Shown here one piece after another: positions 8,049 through 17,300 of a DNA stretch of 64,000 nt. Origin of the DNA: an uncultured Coprococcus sp. (GTDB lineage: Bacteria; Bacillota; Clostridia; Lachnospirales; Lachnospiraceae); contig CANQTC010000001.1 of the NCBI GenBank assembly GCA_947626675.1, positions 124,001 through 188,000 on the forward strand, written 5' to 3'. The stretch's first letter is position 1; every line of letters begins with the position of its first letter. The notes beneath the pieces were generated by a model. That model made no database searches. It saw only the letters and a list, made by a program, of their open reading frames with translations, and had not been told where the DNA came from. Position numbers and translations under genes: made by a program.

Positions 8049-10892
8049 TTAATCTGAAAACTGGTTATTTCCTGTTATTTCTGTCTGATTAAGCGCCTCA
8101 GGATCATACATGTAAGCATATACCATAGCAGCAAGCTCTTCTGCATTTCCTGAAGAATATCCATGTGGTATTACACAGGTTACACTAACCTCAGGTGCTT
8201 CATATGGAGCAAATGAAATAAATAAACCATGATCAGGTCTTGTTTCATCCTCCTGTGCAGTACCCGTCTTTCCTGCTACATCTACATGAATCTGATTGAT
8301 TAATGCTGTCGATGCTGTATGGCTTGAAACAACCTGTCTCATTCCCTGTTTAATTACACCCCACTCACTGCTTGACAATTCAACATTACTGTGAATCTCA
8401 TTTTCACCGCTTTTCACGACATTTCCATCAATATCCTTAATCTGATTAATTATACTCAAATCATAACATGTACCTTCATTTGCTATTGTAGTTACATATT
8501 TAGCAAGCTGAACAGGCGTATAGTTATTGTCACTCTGTCCTATGGCTGTACGAACAGCATCTTTATCAGATATATGCGGTTCAAGCTCAGGAAGCTCTAT
8601 CCCTGATGTACTGTCAAGTCCGAACATAGCTGCATATTTTGTTATTTTGTCTATACCCTGCTTGTCATTATAAATGCCATTTTCATCAGTTGCCAGTCTG
8701 TATCCTACTTCATAATAGAAACAGTTACAGGAGTTTTCAATAGCCGCTGCAATTCCTAAGGTTCCATGACCACCCGGATAAATCCAGCATCTTGGTGACG
8801 GTGTTACTTTATCAAAAATACCGGTTGTCTGTATAACCGAACCGAGAGAAATAACATTTTCACCAAGTCCCGCTACCGTTGACAGCGGCTTAAAGGTAGA
8901 ACCCGGAGCTGTACGCTGCATGGTGGCACGATTGTACATAGGAGTTGTTTTATCTTCAGTAATTTTGTTGTAATATTCTTCATCTATTTCATTTGTAAGT
9001 CTGTTATTGTCATATCCCGGATAAGCAACAAGTGCTTTTACATCTCCTGTAGCAGGGTCCGTTACAACAATAGAGCCGGAACATGGATCAAGCGCCAGCA
9101 TGGCAGGTGTTATCTCCAGTTTTTTTATTTTTCTGTACATAAATTCATAATTGCTTATAGCACCTGAAGAAAACGCTTCGTAATCCTCGTCTGTTGCAGT
9201 ATTCAGTACGCCCTGGTCGAATAACAGATTAATTACCTGTGTTCCTGTAATTTCACCTGATAATAACATATATTTGAATACATGTTTGTCGAAGCTTGTA
9301 TCTTTTTCAAATTCTTCAAGAATATATGCTGTAACAACTTCGTATATTTCGTCAGTATCATAATAATCACTCTTTGCGGATATACTGTCCAGATTAATTG
9401 CACCCTTGCTGATGGTATATTTTAAAAACTCGCAGAGCGATATTTCGTTTGCAATATACGATTTATAAGTAGCATCATTTTCTCTGTCTAAAACAGCAGC
9501 ATCATATATATTCTTCTCACTTAAAGTTTCACAGATAAACTCCATATAATCCTGATATTCCGCTGATAACTGGTAAAGCGGCGTCTCTGATACGTTCAGT
9601 ATATCATCCAGTCTTGATAAAGTATATTTTTTGGAATTTACAAATGTATTATATACCTGCTTTTCATTTTCTGTAGCGCTCGCATCATTTAACTGTTCGA
9701 TACTGATGATGTTGTTGTCAAACAGCGCGTTATAGATATCTATAATCGTTATATCATCCTGCTCTGTTGATGATGCCATATTTACCATATGCGATAATAT
9801 AATATTTGCAAGCTCCCGTTCAATGGCGTTGTAGCAATATTTCTGAAGGTCGCTGTCTATCGTAAGGTATATATCATTTCCTGCTCTGGACTCCTGAGAC
9901 TCAATTACCTCTAAGACTTTTCCCATATTATCTACATACATCTTCTGAGAACCATCGACGCCTCGCAGTTCCGATTCAAATTCTTTTTCAAGCCCAAGCT
10001 TACCAACCATATCATTTGGGTGATATTGTGACTTTTCCTCAAGATTATTATTATACTCTTCCAACTCTTCAACAGAGATATTTCCTATATAGCCTATGAT
10101 ATTGGAAAAATATACCGCATCATTATATACACGCAGGGATTCTACACTTACATCCATTCCCGGAAGTTCATCTGCATTTTCCATTATGGCAGCATAAGAC
10201 TCTTTGCTGACATCAGATGCGATAACAACCGACATATATTGCTGGAAACGGTTCAGCCATATCTCATATCTGACAGATAATATCTTGAGAGTATATTCAT
10301 CTGAATAAGTTTCTGCTATATTAAATAATTCCGGTCCTCTCATATAATCAAATACCTGTCTTGCAGTAGCATTTTTCTCTTCATCTTTAAGCAAATCGAC
10401 AGAACTTACACCATATACGTTGATAAGAAAGGTATTCAGCACAGAACCACTGATTGTATATTCCATCTCGCCATTCTGATTCATTTTTATCGGAAGCTCT
10501 GTAGAGATTTTATCGCCATTCTGCTCTAATATCAGTATCGTTTTATATACGATTTCATTTCTCAGTTCATTTACCGTTATTCCTTTTGCCTCCGCTACTG
10601 CCTCAAGGTTCGATGCATTTGCATAACTTACGTTATAGGAGGATTCATTATATGCCAGCAGCTTTCCATTGCAGTCATATATATCGCCTCTCGTTGACTT
10701 TACGGATATCGTTTTCTGGGATTTGTATGTAAAGTTGTCCTGATATTTTGCACCATTTACAATCTGCAAATCAAACAACCTGTATACCAGTACCCCAAAC
10801 AATACAAGAAAGAACAGCGTCACATAAAACAATCTGTTCTTAAGTCGTTCAACGATGGCTTCTTTTATCACAGCAAGTATTTCCCTTACCAT
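8049..10892 (-). CDS. mrdA: Penicillin-binding protein 2 with large internal insertion
   Basis: 947 aa, well above the 600-700 aa typical of class B PBP2. One membrane anchor (about residues 18-45) is followed by the dimerisation domain (RGDIYDCNGKLLAYN, about 68) and the transpeptidase domain. Catalytic motifs are complete: STFK at 665-668, SCN at 721-723, KTG at 875-877. The canonical strand 'DIYLTIDSDLQKY' (about 340-352) should lead straight into 'GSIVVTDPATGDVKAL' (606-621), but about 240 mostly helical, Asp/Glu/Tyr/Asn-rich residues intervene. It cross-links peptidoglycan with RodA during elongation. The start overlaps the mreD stop. Confidence 0.93.
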   Translation of the reverse strand: MVREILAVIKEAIVERLKNRLFYVTLFFLVLFGVLVYRLFDLQIVNGAKYQDNFTYKSQKTISVKSTRGDIYDCNGKLLAYNESSYNVSYANASNLEAVAEAKGITVNELRNEIVYKTILILEQNGDKISTELPIKMNQNGEMEYTISGSVLNTFLINVYGVSSVDLLKDEEKNATARQVFDYMRGPELFNIAETYSDEYTLKILSVRYEIWLNRFQQYMSVVIASDVSKESYAAIMENADELPGMDVSVESLRVYNDAVYFSNIIGYIGNISVEELEEYNNNLEEKSQYHPNDMVGKLGLEKEFESELRGVDGSQKMYVDNMGKVLEVIESQESRAGNDIYLTIDSDLQKYCYNAIERELANIILSHMVNMASSTEQDDITIIDIYNALFDNNIISIEQLNDASATENEKQVYNTFVNSKKYTLSRLDDILNVSETPLYQLSAEYQDYMEFICETLSEKNIYDAAVLDRENDATYKSYIANEISLCEFLKYTISKGAINLDSISAKSDYYDTDEIYEVVTAYILEEFEKDTSFDKHVFKYMLLSGEITGTQVINLLFDQGVLNTATDEDYEAFSSGAISNYEFMYRKIKKLEITPAMLALDPCSGSIVVTDPATGDVKALVAYPGYDNNRLTNEIDEEYYNKITEDKTTPMYNRATMQRTAPGSTFKPLSTVAGLGENVISLGSVIQTTGIFDKVTPSPRCWIYPGGHGTLGIAAAIENSCNCFYYEVGYRLATDENGIYNDKQGIDKITKYAAMFGLDSTSGIELPELEPHISDKDAVRTAIGQSDNNYTPVQLAKYVTTIANEGTCYDLSIINQIKDIDGNVVKSGENEIHSNVELSSSEWGVIKQGMRQVVSSHTASTALINQIHVDVAGKTGTAQEDETRPDHGLFISFAPYEAPEVSVTCVIPHGYSSGNAEELAAMVYAYMYDPEALNQTEITGNNQFSD

Positions 10893-11416
10893 TAATTCTC
10901 ACTTCCTTTTTCTATCTGCTTTAGCTTTTTATTCACAAATACAAAAAACTTGAAAACAACCAGTGTCAAAAGTGCTGTATAAATCATATCCGGCAGCATA
11001 ATATCTTTTATATACTTACTGAAATTCAGTCTGTTTCTCATTACAAAAAATACAACATATGTTGCAAAGTTAAATATAAAATCATCTGCAACAATGATAA
11101 TGATAGGCAAAAGTACGTCCTCTACCAAATAAAAGCGATGGAAAAATCCATTACAATATCCTATCACCATATAAATCAGCATATACGGGCCTATTGCATA
11201 GCCAAAGAATAAATCGTACAAAAGACCGCAGAAAAAGCCGACAAGCATTCCCTCTTTTCTTCCTCTCATCAGTCCGAATGATACGGTAAGTATGAGAAGC
11301 AGATTCGGCGTTACGCCTGCTACTTCAATAAACGGAAACAAAGCCGATTGTAAAACAAAAGATATGATTATTAAAATTCCTAATGTAATAATTCGCTTCA
11401 ATTTATCTACCTTCAA
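10892..11416 (-). CDS. mreD: Rod shape-determining protein MreD
   Basis: 174 aa with five or six hydrophobic segments and the MreD pattern 'VTPNLLLILTVSFGLMRGRKEGMLVGFFCGLLYDLFFG'. MreD is an integral membrane part of the elongasome, working with MreC, RodA and PBP2. It directly abuts mreC (1 bp apart) and its stop overlaps the start of PBP2, so these three are translationally coupled. Confidence 0.92.
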   Translation of the reverse strand: MKVDKLKRIITLGILIIISFVLQSALFPFIEVAGVTPNLLLILTVSFGLMRGRKEGMLVGFFCGLLYDLFFGYAIGPYMLIYMVIGYCNGFFHRFYLVEDVLLPIIIIVADDFIFNFATYVVFFVMRNRLNFSKYIKDIMLPDMIYTALLTLVVFKFFVFVNKKLKQIEKGSEN

Positions 11417-12283
11417 TTATTCTGTAACTGTTTTTTTCAAATCAAGAATAACAAGCACTTCCTGAATTTTTGAAAAATCTGCTGCTGGTGTTATATAGGC
11501 TGTCTTTGTCAGATTATTGGAATCATTTTCAATCTTTGAAATATAGCCTACTGTTATTCCTGACAGATACTTATTGGATACATAGGATGTAACAACCTGA
11601 TCGCCTTCGGCAATTTCAGCATCTTTATCTATATTTTCAGCAATCAGATATCCATCATTATAATTCGTAATGCTTCCCGATACATTGCATATTGCTTCTG
11701 ATGGAAGCACCATCGCATTCACGTTTGATGTATCATCAATAATCGCGCGCACAACTGCATAATCATCTCCCGCATCTGTTACAATACCGCATAATCCATT
11801 TCCATATAAGATATTGCAGCCTGTAACCACACCATCGTCAGTTCCTTTATCAATATAAAAAACATCAAACCAGTTTCCTGTATCTTTTGCAATGACTCTT
11901 GCTGCTGTTTTATTATAATCCGTATATTGCGTATCCAGTCTGTAGAGATTTTGAAGTCTTTCCAGTTCATAAGTTTCCTGCTGATATTTTGCAATCTCTG
12001 TCTGATACGCGATAAGCTGTTCCTTCAATTCTTCATTTTCAGCAAGTACTGCATCATAATTCCGAAGCGCATCCGCCTTGCTCTCCACCCAGCTTCCTAC
12101 TGAATTTACACCCTTCTGCATCGGTTTTATAAACGTATTTGCAAAATCCCTTACCGGTTTAAACATACCGTCAACAAACAAAGATAATACCATCAGGATG
12201 ACGCACAGGATTGTAAGTGCAAGCAGTAGGTATTTCGGTGTTATCTCTATTCTCTTATTATTTCTTCTTCGACTTCGTTTCAT
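11417..12283 (-). CDS. mreC: Rod shape-determining protein MreC
   Basis: 288 aa. MreC is a bitopic protein that activates PBP2/RodA on the outer face of the membrane. A basic N-terminus and one transmembrane helix (about residues 17-37) are followed by a coiled coil (about 70-110, 'ENEELKEQLIAYQTEIAKYQQETYELE') and the two beta-barrel region with 'VIAKDTGNWFDVFYIDKGTDDGV'. It overlaps the end of radC by 26 bp. mreB, normally immediately upstream, is not present here. Confidence 0.94.
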   Translation of the reverse strand: MKRSRRRNNKRIEITPKYLLLALTILCVILMVLSLFVDGMFKPVRDFANTFIKPMQKGVNSVGSWVESKADALRNYDAVLAENEELKEQLIAYQTEIAKYQQETYELERLQNLYRLDTQYTDYNKTAARVIAKDTGNWFDVFYIDKGTDDGVVTGCNILYGNGLCGIVTDAGDDYAVVRAIIDDTSNVNAMVLPSEAICNVSGSITNYNDGYLIAENIDKDAEIAEGDQVVTSYVSNKYLSGITVGYISKIENDSNNLTKTAYITPAADFSKIQEVLVILDLKKTVTE

Positions 12284-12974
12284 ATAATAATCCTCGTTCT
12301 GCCATGCTCACATAACATTGATTTCCCAGTATGATATGGTCTGACAGTTCTATGTCTATTAATTTACCTGCTTCATATATACGATTTGTTAAAATCATAT
12401 CTTCCCTGCTCGGCGTTGGGTCTCCGGAAGGATGATTATGTATCAGTATGATGAAGACTGCGCTATGTTTCAGTGCTTCGACAAATATATCACGCGGTGA
12501 TACAAGCGATTGATTGACAGTTCCCTGTGATAATTTTATATCTTTCAGCAGATGGTGTTTGGAATCAAACAAAAGCACATATACACATTCTTTTTCCATA
12601 TATCTCGTATTCTCCATAAAGTAATCTGCTATACTTGCAGGAGAAGAAAATGAAATAAACGGTTTATATAACGCCCTGTTCATTCTCCTTGAAAATTCAG
12701 CAAGGCACATAAGCTGAAGCGCTTTGATGCTTCCTACGCCTTCTATCTGCGTAAGCTCTTTTTCTTCTAAAAAATTAAGTCCAACAATACCCTTGTGAAC
12801 AGGATGTCCGTCAAGCACACTATATGCGATATCAAGCGCATTATGATTCTTACTTCCTGACCTTATGATAATCGCTAAAAGTTCCGCATCGGACAGAGCA
12901 GAAATGCCGTACTTCATCCCCTTTTCATAAGGTCTTTCTGTTTCTGACATTTCTTTCATGGTTCTTCTTTTCAT
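12258..12974 (-). CDS. radC: RadC/JAB-domain protein
   Basis: 238 aa from the ATG at 12974, chosen because AAGGAGG lies just upstream; an upstream in-frame ATG at 13007 lacks a good site. The N-terminal helix-hairpin-helix region ('TQIEGVGSIKALQLMCL') precedes a JAB metalloprotease-like domain with the metal motif HNHPSGDPTPSRED. Named as a DNA repair protein, but the family's function is unsettled. In related genomes radC often precedes mreB-mreC-mreD; here it runs directly into mreC. Confidence 0.92.
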   Translation of the reverse strand: MKRRTMKEMSETERPYEKGMKYGISALSDAELLAIIIRSGSKNHNALDIAYSVLDGHPVHKGIVGLNFLEEKELTQIEGVGSIKALQLMCLAEFSRRMNRALYKPFISFSSPASIADYFMENTRYMEKECVYVLLFDSKHHLLKDIKLSQGTVNQSLVSPRDIFVEALKHSAVFIILIHNHPSGDPTPSREDMILTNRIYEAGKLIDIELSDHIILGNQCYVSMAERGLLYETKSKKK

Positions 12975-13038
12975 AACATTCCTCCTTGCATGCCTCTCCA
13001 AGCACATAACGAGAAATTACTTGAACCAATTCATTAAT

Positions 13039-14325
13039 CTACCACACTATTAAATTCTTTTCCACCATTTTTTGAAGCGACATGATAATTCCATATTTCG
13101 CATGTTGATAGGTGAGTCCGCCCTGGAAATATACTGCGTAAGGTTCTCTCATCGGTGCGTCAGCAGAAAGCTCTATTGACGAGCCTGATACAAATGCTCC
13201 GGCAGCCATAATGACAGGCGCATCATATCCGGGCATATCCCACGGAACAGGTGTCACATAACTGTCTACAGGCGCGGCAGATTGGATTCCTTCACAAAAT
13301 GCCACTACCCTTTCCGGTGATTTCAATTCTACAGCCTGTATAATATCATATCGGGCCTCTTTCATATCAGGAACTGCTTTAAAGCCAAGTCTTTCATATA
13401 CATTTGCGGCAAATATCGCTCCTTTTAAAGCCGATGCAGTAACAGACGGCGCTAAAAAAAGCCCTTGTGCAAAAGCTTTTGTATTGTTAAGTGAAGCACC
13501 TACTTCCTTTCCAAGTCCCGGTGTTGTAAGGCGGAATGACGCATTCTCGACATATTCCTTTTTACCGCATATATAGCCGCCGATAGGCGCCAGTCCACCG
13601 CCCGGATTTTTAATCAGCGAGCCTACAACTAAGTCCGCGCCGTAATCTGACGGTTCTTTATCCTGAACAAATTCGCCATAACAATTATCAACCATACAGA
13701 TAATATCTTCTCTGACTGATTTCACAAAACGGATGGCTTCACCTATCTGTTCTGCTGAAAGTGTCGGTCTTACGGCATACCCTTTCGAACGCTGTATTTC
13801 TATAAGCTTTGTTTTATCAGTAATGGCATTCTTGATTCCTTCAAAATCAAAGCTGCCATCAGGAAGCAAATCTACCTGTGCATAGGTTACACCATATTCT
13901 GCCAAAGAACCCCGCGACTGCCTGATTCCAATAATCTCATCAAGGGTATCATATGGCTTGCCTGCGATTGCAAGGATTTCATCCCCCGGTCTTAAATTGC
14001 CGAACATGGCAACACATAGCGCATGTGTTCCGCATGTTATCTGACTTCTTACCAGCGCATCTTCCGTATGGAATACATCCGCATAGATTCGCTCTAATAC
14101 ATCTCTTCCCTCATCTGTATAACCATAGCCTGTTGAACCTGCAAAGTGGGACTCAGACAAACGGTTTTTCTGCATCGCAAGAATCACCTTCATCTGATTG
14201 ATTTCACATATTTTATCAATCTCTGAAAATCTGTCCTTAAGTTCTTCCTCAATTTTGCTGCAATAATCATAAACTTTTTCATCAATGCCTAATGATTGAT
14301 AATACTCTTTTCGTAAGTCACTCAT
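13039..14325 (-). CDS. PLP-dependent methionine gamma-lyase/aluminium-resistance family protein
   Basis: 428 aa. Fold-type I PLP enzyme of the COG4100 group (cystathionine beta-lyase/aluminium resistance). The likely PLP lysine is in 'VVGSLIKNPGGGLAPIGGY' (about residue 238), with the PLP-phosphate segment 'RSQITCGTHALCVAMFGNLRPGDE' and the Asp in 'ICMVDNCYGEF'. These enzymes cleave C-S bonds in sulphur amino acids, but the true substrate of this group is not settled. The start overlaps the miaA stop by 4 bp (ATGA), so it is co-translated with miaA, an arrangement common in Firmicutes. Confidence 0.85.
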   Translation of the reverse strand: MSDLRKEYYQSLGIDEKVYDYCSKIEEELKDRFSEIDKICEINQMKVILAMQKNRLSESHFAGSTGYGYTDEGRDVLERIYADVFHTEDALVRSQITCGTHALCVAMFGNLRPGDEILAIAGKPYDTLDEIIGIRQSRGSLAEYGVTYAQVDLLPDGSFDFEGIKNAITDKTKLIEIQRSKGYAVRPTLSAEQIGEAIRFVKSVREDIICMVDNCYGEFVQDKEPSDYGADLVVGSLIKNPGGGLAPIGGYICGKKEYVENASFRLTTPGLGKEVGASLNNTKAFAQGLFLAPSVTASALKGAIFAANVYERLGFKAVPDMKEARYDIIQAVELKSPERVVAFCEGIQSAAPVDSYVTPVPWDMPGYDAPVIMAAGAFVSGSSIELSADAPMREPYAVYFQGGLTYQHAKYGIIMSLQKMVEKNLIVW

Positions 14326-15266
14326 ATTATATCCTTTTCTTTCAGTCTTTTAACCATATAATCGATTATCTGCTGATTATTTTCATATTCATTTTTATTT
14401 ACCCAGGTTACTTCACGCTCACGTTTAAACCAGGTAAGCTGTCTTTTTGCAAAATGCCTTGTATCACGTTTTAATATATATACCGCTTCCTCAAGTGTAT
14501 TTTCTCCTGATAAATAATCAAGAATTTCCTTATATCCAAGTCCCTGCATGGAAATAAGCTCCTTTGTATAGCCCTGCTGATATAAGCCTTTCACTTCTTC
14601 AATAAGCCCCTTATCAAGCATGATATCAATTCGCCTGTCAATTCTATCATAAATTTTGTCTCTGTTGTCATTTAACACAAAATATTCATAATTATAAGGC
14701 GAAGGTCTTGTACTTTCTTCTTCATTATGCGCCGATATCGGCTTTCCTGTTTTCTTATAAAACTCCAATGCCCTTATGACACGTTTGATATTATTCGGAT
14801 GAATTTTATCGGCGGCTGCTTTATCTACCTCAGCCAGCATGGAATGAAGATACGCCTTTCCTTTATCTGCGGCAATATTCGCAAGTGTCTCCCGGTATTC
14901 CATATCATCATCATTTTCCTCAAACCGGACATCATAAAGAAGCGCCTGTATATAAAAGCCTGTTCCGCCTACAATAATCGGAATATGACCCTCTTCATAT
15001 ATTTTCTCCATCGCTTCAAGTGCCATCTGTTTAAAAATCACAACATTGAAGCTTTCTGACGGTTCAAGCACATCTATCAGATAATGCGGCACACCGCACA
15101 TCTCCTCCTGCGTGATTTTGGCTGTTCCTATATTCATTTTTTTATATACCTGCATGGAGTCGGCCGATATAATCTCTCCGCCGATTTTTTTTGCAAGCGT
15201 AATGGACAAATCTGTTTTTCCTACTGCAGTCGGTCCTGTAAGAACAACAAGTGGTTTCTTTTTCAT
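14322..15266 (-). CDS. miaA: tRNA dimethylallyltransferase
   Basis: 314 aa. MiaA adds a dimethylallyl group to A37 of tRNAs reading UNN codons. The P-loop GPTAVGKTDLSI (about residues 11-22), 'ISADSMQVYKKMNIGTAK' and 'GGTGFYIQALLYD' are diagnostic. It makes the i6A base that MiaB, also in this window, converts to ms2i6A. It lies 72 bp downstream of mutL, as in many Firmicutes. Confidence 0.96.
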   Translation of the reverse strand: MKKKPLVVLTGPTAVGKTDLSITLAKKIGGEIISADSMQVYKKMNIGTAKITQEEMCGVPHYLIDVLEPSESFNVVIFKQMALEAMEKIYEEGHIPIIVGGTGFYIQALLYDVRFEENDDDMEYRETLANIAADKGKAYLHSMLAEVDKAAADKIHPNNIKRVIRALEFYKKTGKPISAHNEEESTRPSPYNYEYFVLNDNRDKIYDRIDRRIDIMLDKGLIEEVKGLYQQGYTKELISMQGLGYKEILDYLSGENTLEEAVYILKRDTRHFAKRQLTWFKREREVTWVNKNEYENNQQIIDYMVKRLKEKDII

Positions 15267-15338
15267 GTCTGTTTATCACCTCTTATGCAGTTCAAGCGAT
15301 ACCCTCTCCGGATATCCGGTTCTTTCTTGTGTAATTTT

Positions 15339-17300
15339 CTACACAATCCTCTTAAACTTCTTATCAATCTCACTTTCTGTCATAGATATAATGGTTGGTC
15401 TGCCATGCGGACAGGTGTATGGATTTTCAAGAGACATCAATTTTGTTATTAGTACATCTGCTTCTTTGAAGCTGATAGCAGTATTTCCTTTAATGGCGGC
15501 TTTACATGCCATTGTTGATAATCTGCTTATAAATATATCGACGGTCGTCTTTCTTGAATCGACGGAAAGTTCGCCGACAAAATCAAGAAACAATTCTCTT
15601 CCGTCAAGTCCGAAAAGATTTGCCGGTACTGCATTCAGCTTATATTCATTATCTCCGAAAGGCTCCAGCTGATACCCTAACCCCTCAAATAATTCCATAT
15701 TATTTTTAATAAAGTCCATTTCCGCAGCGCTTAAGGTTACAACAGCCGATGGCATCAGATATTGTGACAGGATGTTCTTTGCATTGTAATTCGCCATCAG
15801 TTCTTCAAATTTTACCTTTTCATGTGCTGCATGCTGGTCCATAATAAACAGCTTGTTTTCATATTCAATAAGCCAGTACGTTTCAAAAAGCTGCCCGATA
15901 ATTCTATGCTTTATCTTCGCCTGTGGCGTCAGAAATTTCTCTGTAAAAAGATTTTCCTGCGTGTATGTTTCTTTTTTCATTACAGAAGAAGCTTTATGCT
16001 CTATCGGCAATGCAGGCTGTTCCTGTCGTTCTTCTGCTTTTAGTTTTGGGCTTACAGGCAAAACTTTCGTTTCCGTTTCTTGAATATCCTTACTGGTTTT
16101 TATTTCTTTCTGTTGTGGTGCCGGTTGTTTATCAATCACTGAGGTCTGATACCCGGTTCTATTATCAGAAAGTATATTTGAATTTTTCTCTGTATGTTCA
16201 GCTTCTTTAATCTGTTTTCTTCTATTTATCTCAAACGGTTCAGGATTTTTGCCAACATTCCGTTTGGCGAAGGCTTCAGCGGGCTTGTCTTTTTCAGGAG
16301 AAGCATCAGGTATCAGCTCTTTAAACAACAAGGCTTCCCGTATTGTATTATAGGTAAATTCATAAATATCCTGTTCGTTTTCAAATTTCAGTTCCATCTT
16401 TGTCGGATGAACATTCACATCGATTTGTTCCGGCTTTATATCAAAGTTTAATACTGTAAATGGAAACTTATGCACCATCACGAAGGTTCTGAACGCATCC
16501 TCTACAGCCTTTGTGATTACCCGGCTCTTTACATATCGCCGGTTTACATAATAGTCCTCAAAGTTTCTGTTTCCTCTTGAAATACATGGTCTTGCCACAT
16601 AACCGTAAATACGGAGAAAATCATTTTTACTGTCTACTTCAAGGATATTTGCAGTTATATCTTTACCATAGATATGATAGATAATATCTTTCAGTTTTCC
16701 GTTCCCGGATGTAAACAGCTTGTCTGTACCATTGGAAATAAGCTTAAACGATATTTCAGGATGCGACATGCTGATTCGGCATACCAAATCATATATATAT
16801 GACATTTCCGTTGACGCCGTTTTCATATATTTCTTTCTTGCCGGCGTATTGTAAAACAGATTGCGCACGATTATCGTCGTTCCGTCAGGACAACCGATTG
16901 AACTGTTGTCAATCTCTTTACTGCCATGTATCTGATACCGTATCCCTGTAAGGGCGTCCTTTGTTTTCGTTATCATCTCTACCTGGGCAACCGCTGCTAC
17001 ACTTGATAATGCTTCGCCCCTGAAACCAAGCGATGAAATACGAAGCAAATCTTCTGCTGTAATAAGCTTACTCGTAGCATGACGCAGGAATGCCTTCGGT
17101 ACTTCCTGTTCAGGTATCCCGCAGCCGTTATCTGTTATTCTAATCAGCGTAAGCCCGCCGTCTTTTATTTCTACCGTTATCGCGGTTGCACCGGAATCGA
17201 TTGAATTTTCCACAAGTTCTTTCACTACAGAGCTTGGCCGTTCGATGACCTCGCCTGCCGCTATTTTATCGATTGTATCTGCATCTAATACTCTTATCAT
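15339..17300 (-). CDS. mutL: DNA mismatch repair protein MutL
   Basis: 653 aa. The N-terminal GHKL ATPase has 'IAAGEVIERPSSVVKELVENSIDSGA', 'DNGCGIP' and 'RHATSKL' plus 'GFRGEALSS'. A low-complexity linker (about residues 340-450) leads to the C-terminal dimerisation/nuclease domain with DQHAAHEK, the endonuclease metal motif found in MutL of bacteria lacking MutH. The C-terminal 'CPHGRPT' zinc-site motif is also present. It therefore probably nicks DNA itself. The start overlaps the mutS stop by 4 bp. Confidence 0.96.
   Translation of the reverse strand: MIRVLDADTIDKIAAGEVIERPSSVVKELVENSIDSGATAITVEIKDGGLTLIRITDNGCGIPEQEVPKAFLRHATSKLITAEDLLRISSLGFRGEALSSVAAVAQVEMITKTKDALTGIRYQIHGSKEIDNSSIGCPDGTTIIVRNLFYNTPARKKYMKTASTEMSYIYDLVCRISMSHPEISFKLISNGTDKLFTSGNGKLKDIIYHIYGKDITANILEVDSKNDFLRIYGYVARPCISRGNRNFEDYYVNRRYVKSRVITKAVEDAFRTFVMVHKFPFTVLNFDIKPEQIDVNVHPTKMELKFENEQDIYEFTYNTIREALLFKELIPDASPEKDKPAEAFAKRNVGKNPEPFEINRRKQIKEAEHTEKNSNILSDNRTGYQTSVIDKQPAPQQKEIKTSKDIQETETKVLPVSPKLKAEERQEQPALPIEHKASSVMKKETYTQENLFTEKFLTPQAKIKHRIIGQLFETYWLIEYENKLFIMDQHAAHEKVKFEELMANYNAKNILSQYLMPSAVVTLSAAEMDFIKNNMELFEGLGYQLEPFGDNEYKLNAVPANLFGLDGRELFLDFVGELSVDSRKTTVDIFISRLSTMACKAAIKGNTAISFKEADVLITKLMSLENPYTCPHGRPTIISMTESEIDKKFKRIV

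Noticed and set aside
15308-15319. Perfect 12-bp palindrome CCGGATATCCGG between miaA and mutL
   Set aside because: Short, no T-run, no promoter nearby and no second copy seen; chance is likely.
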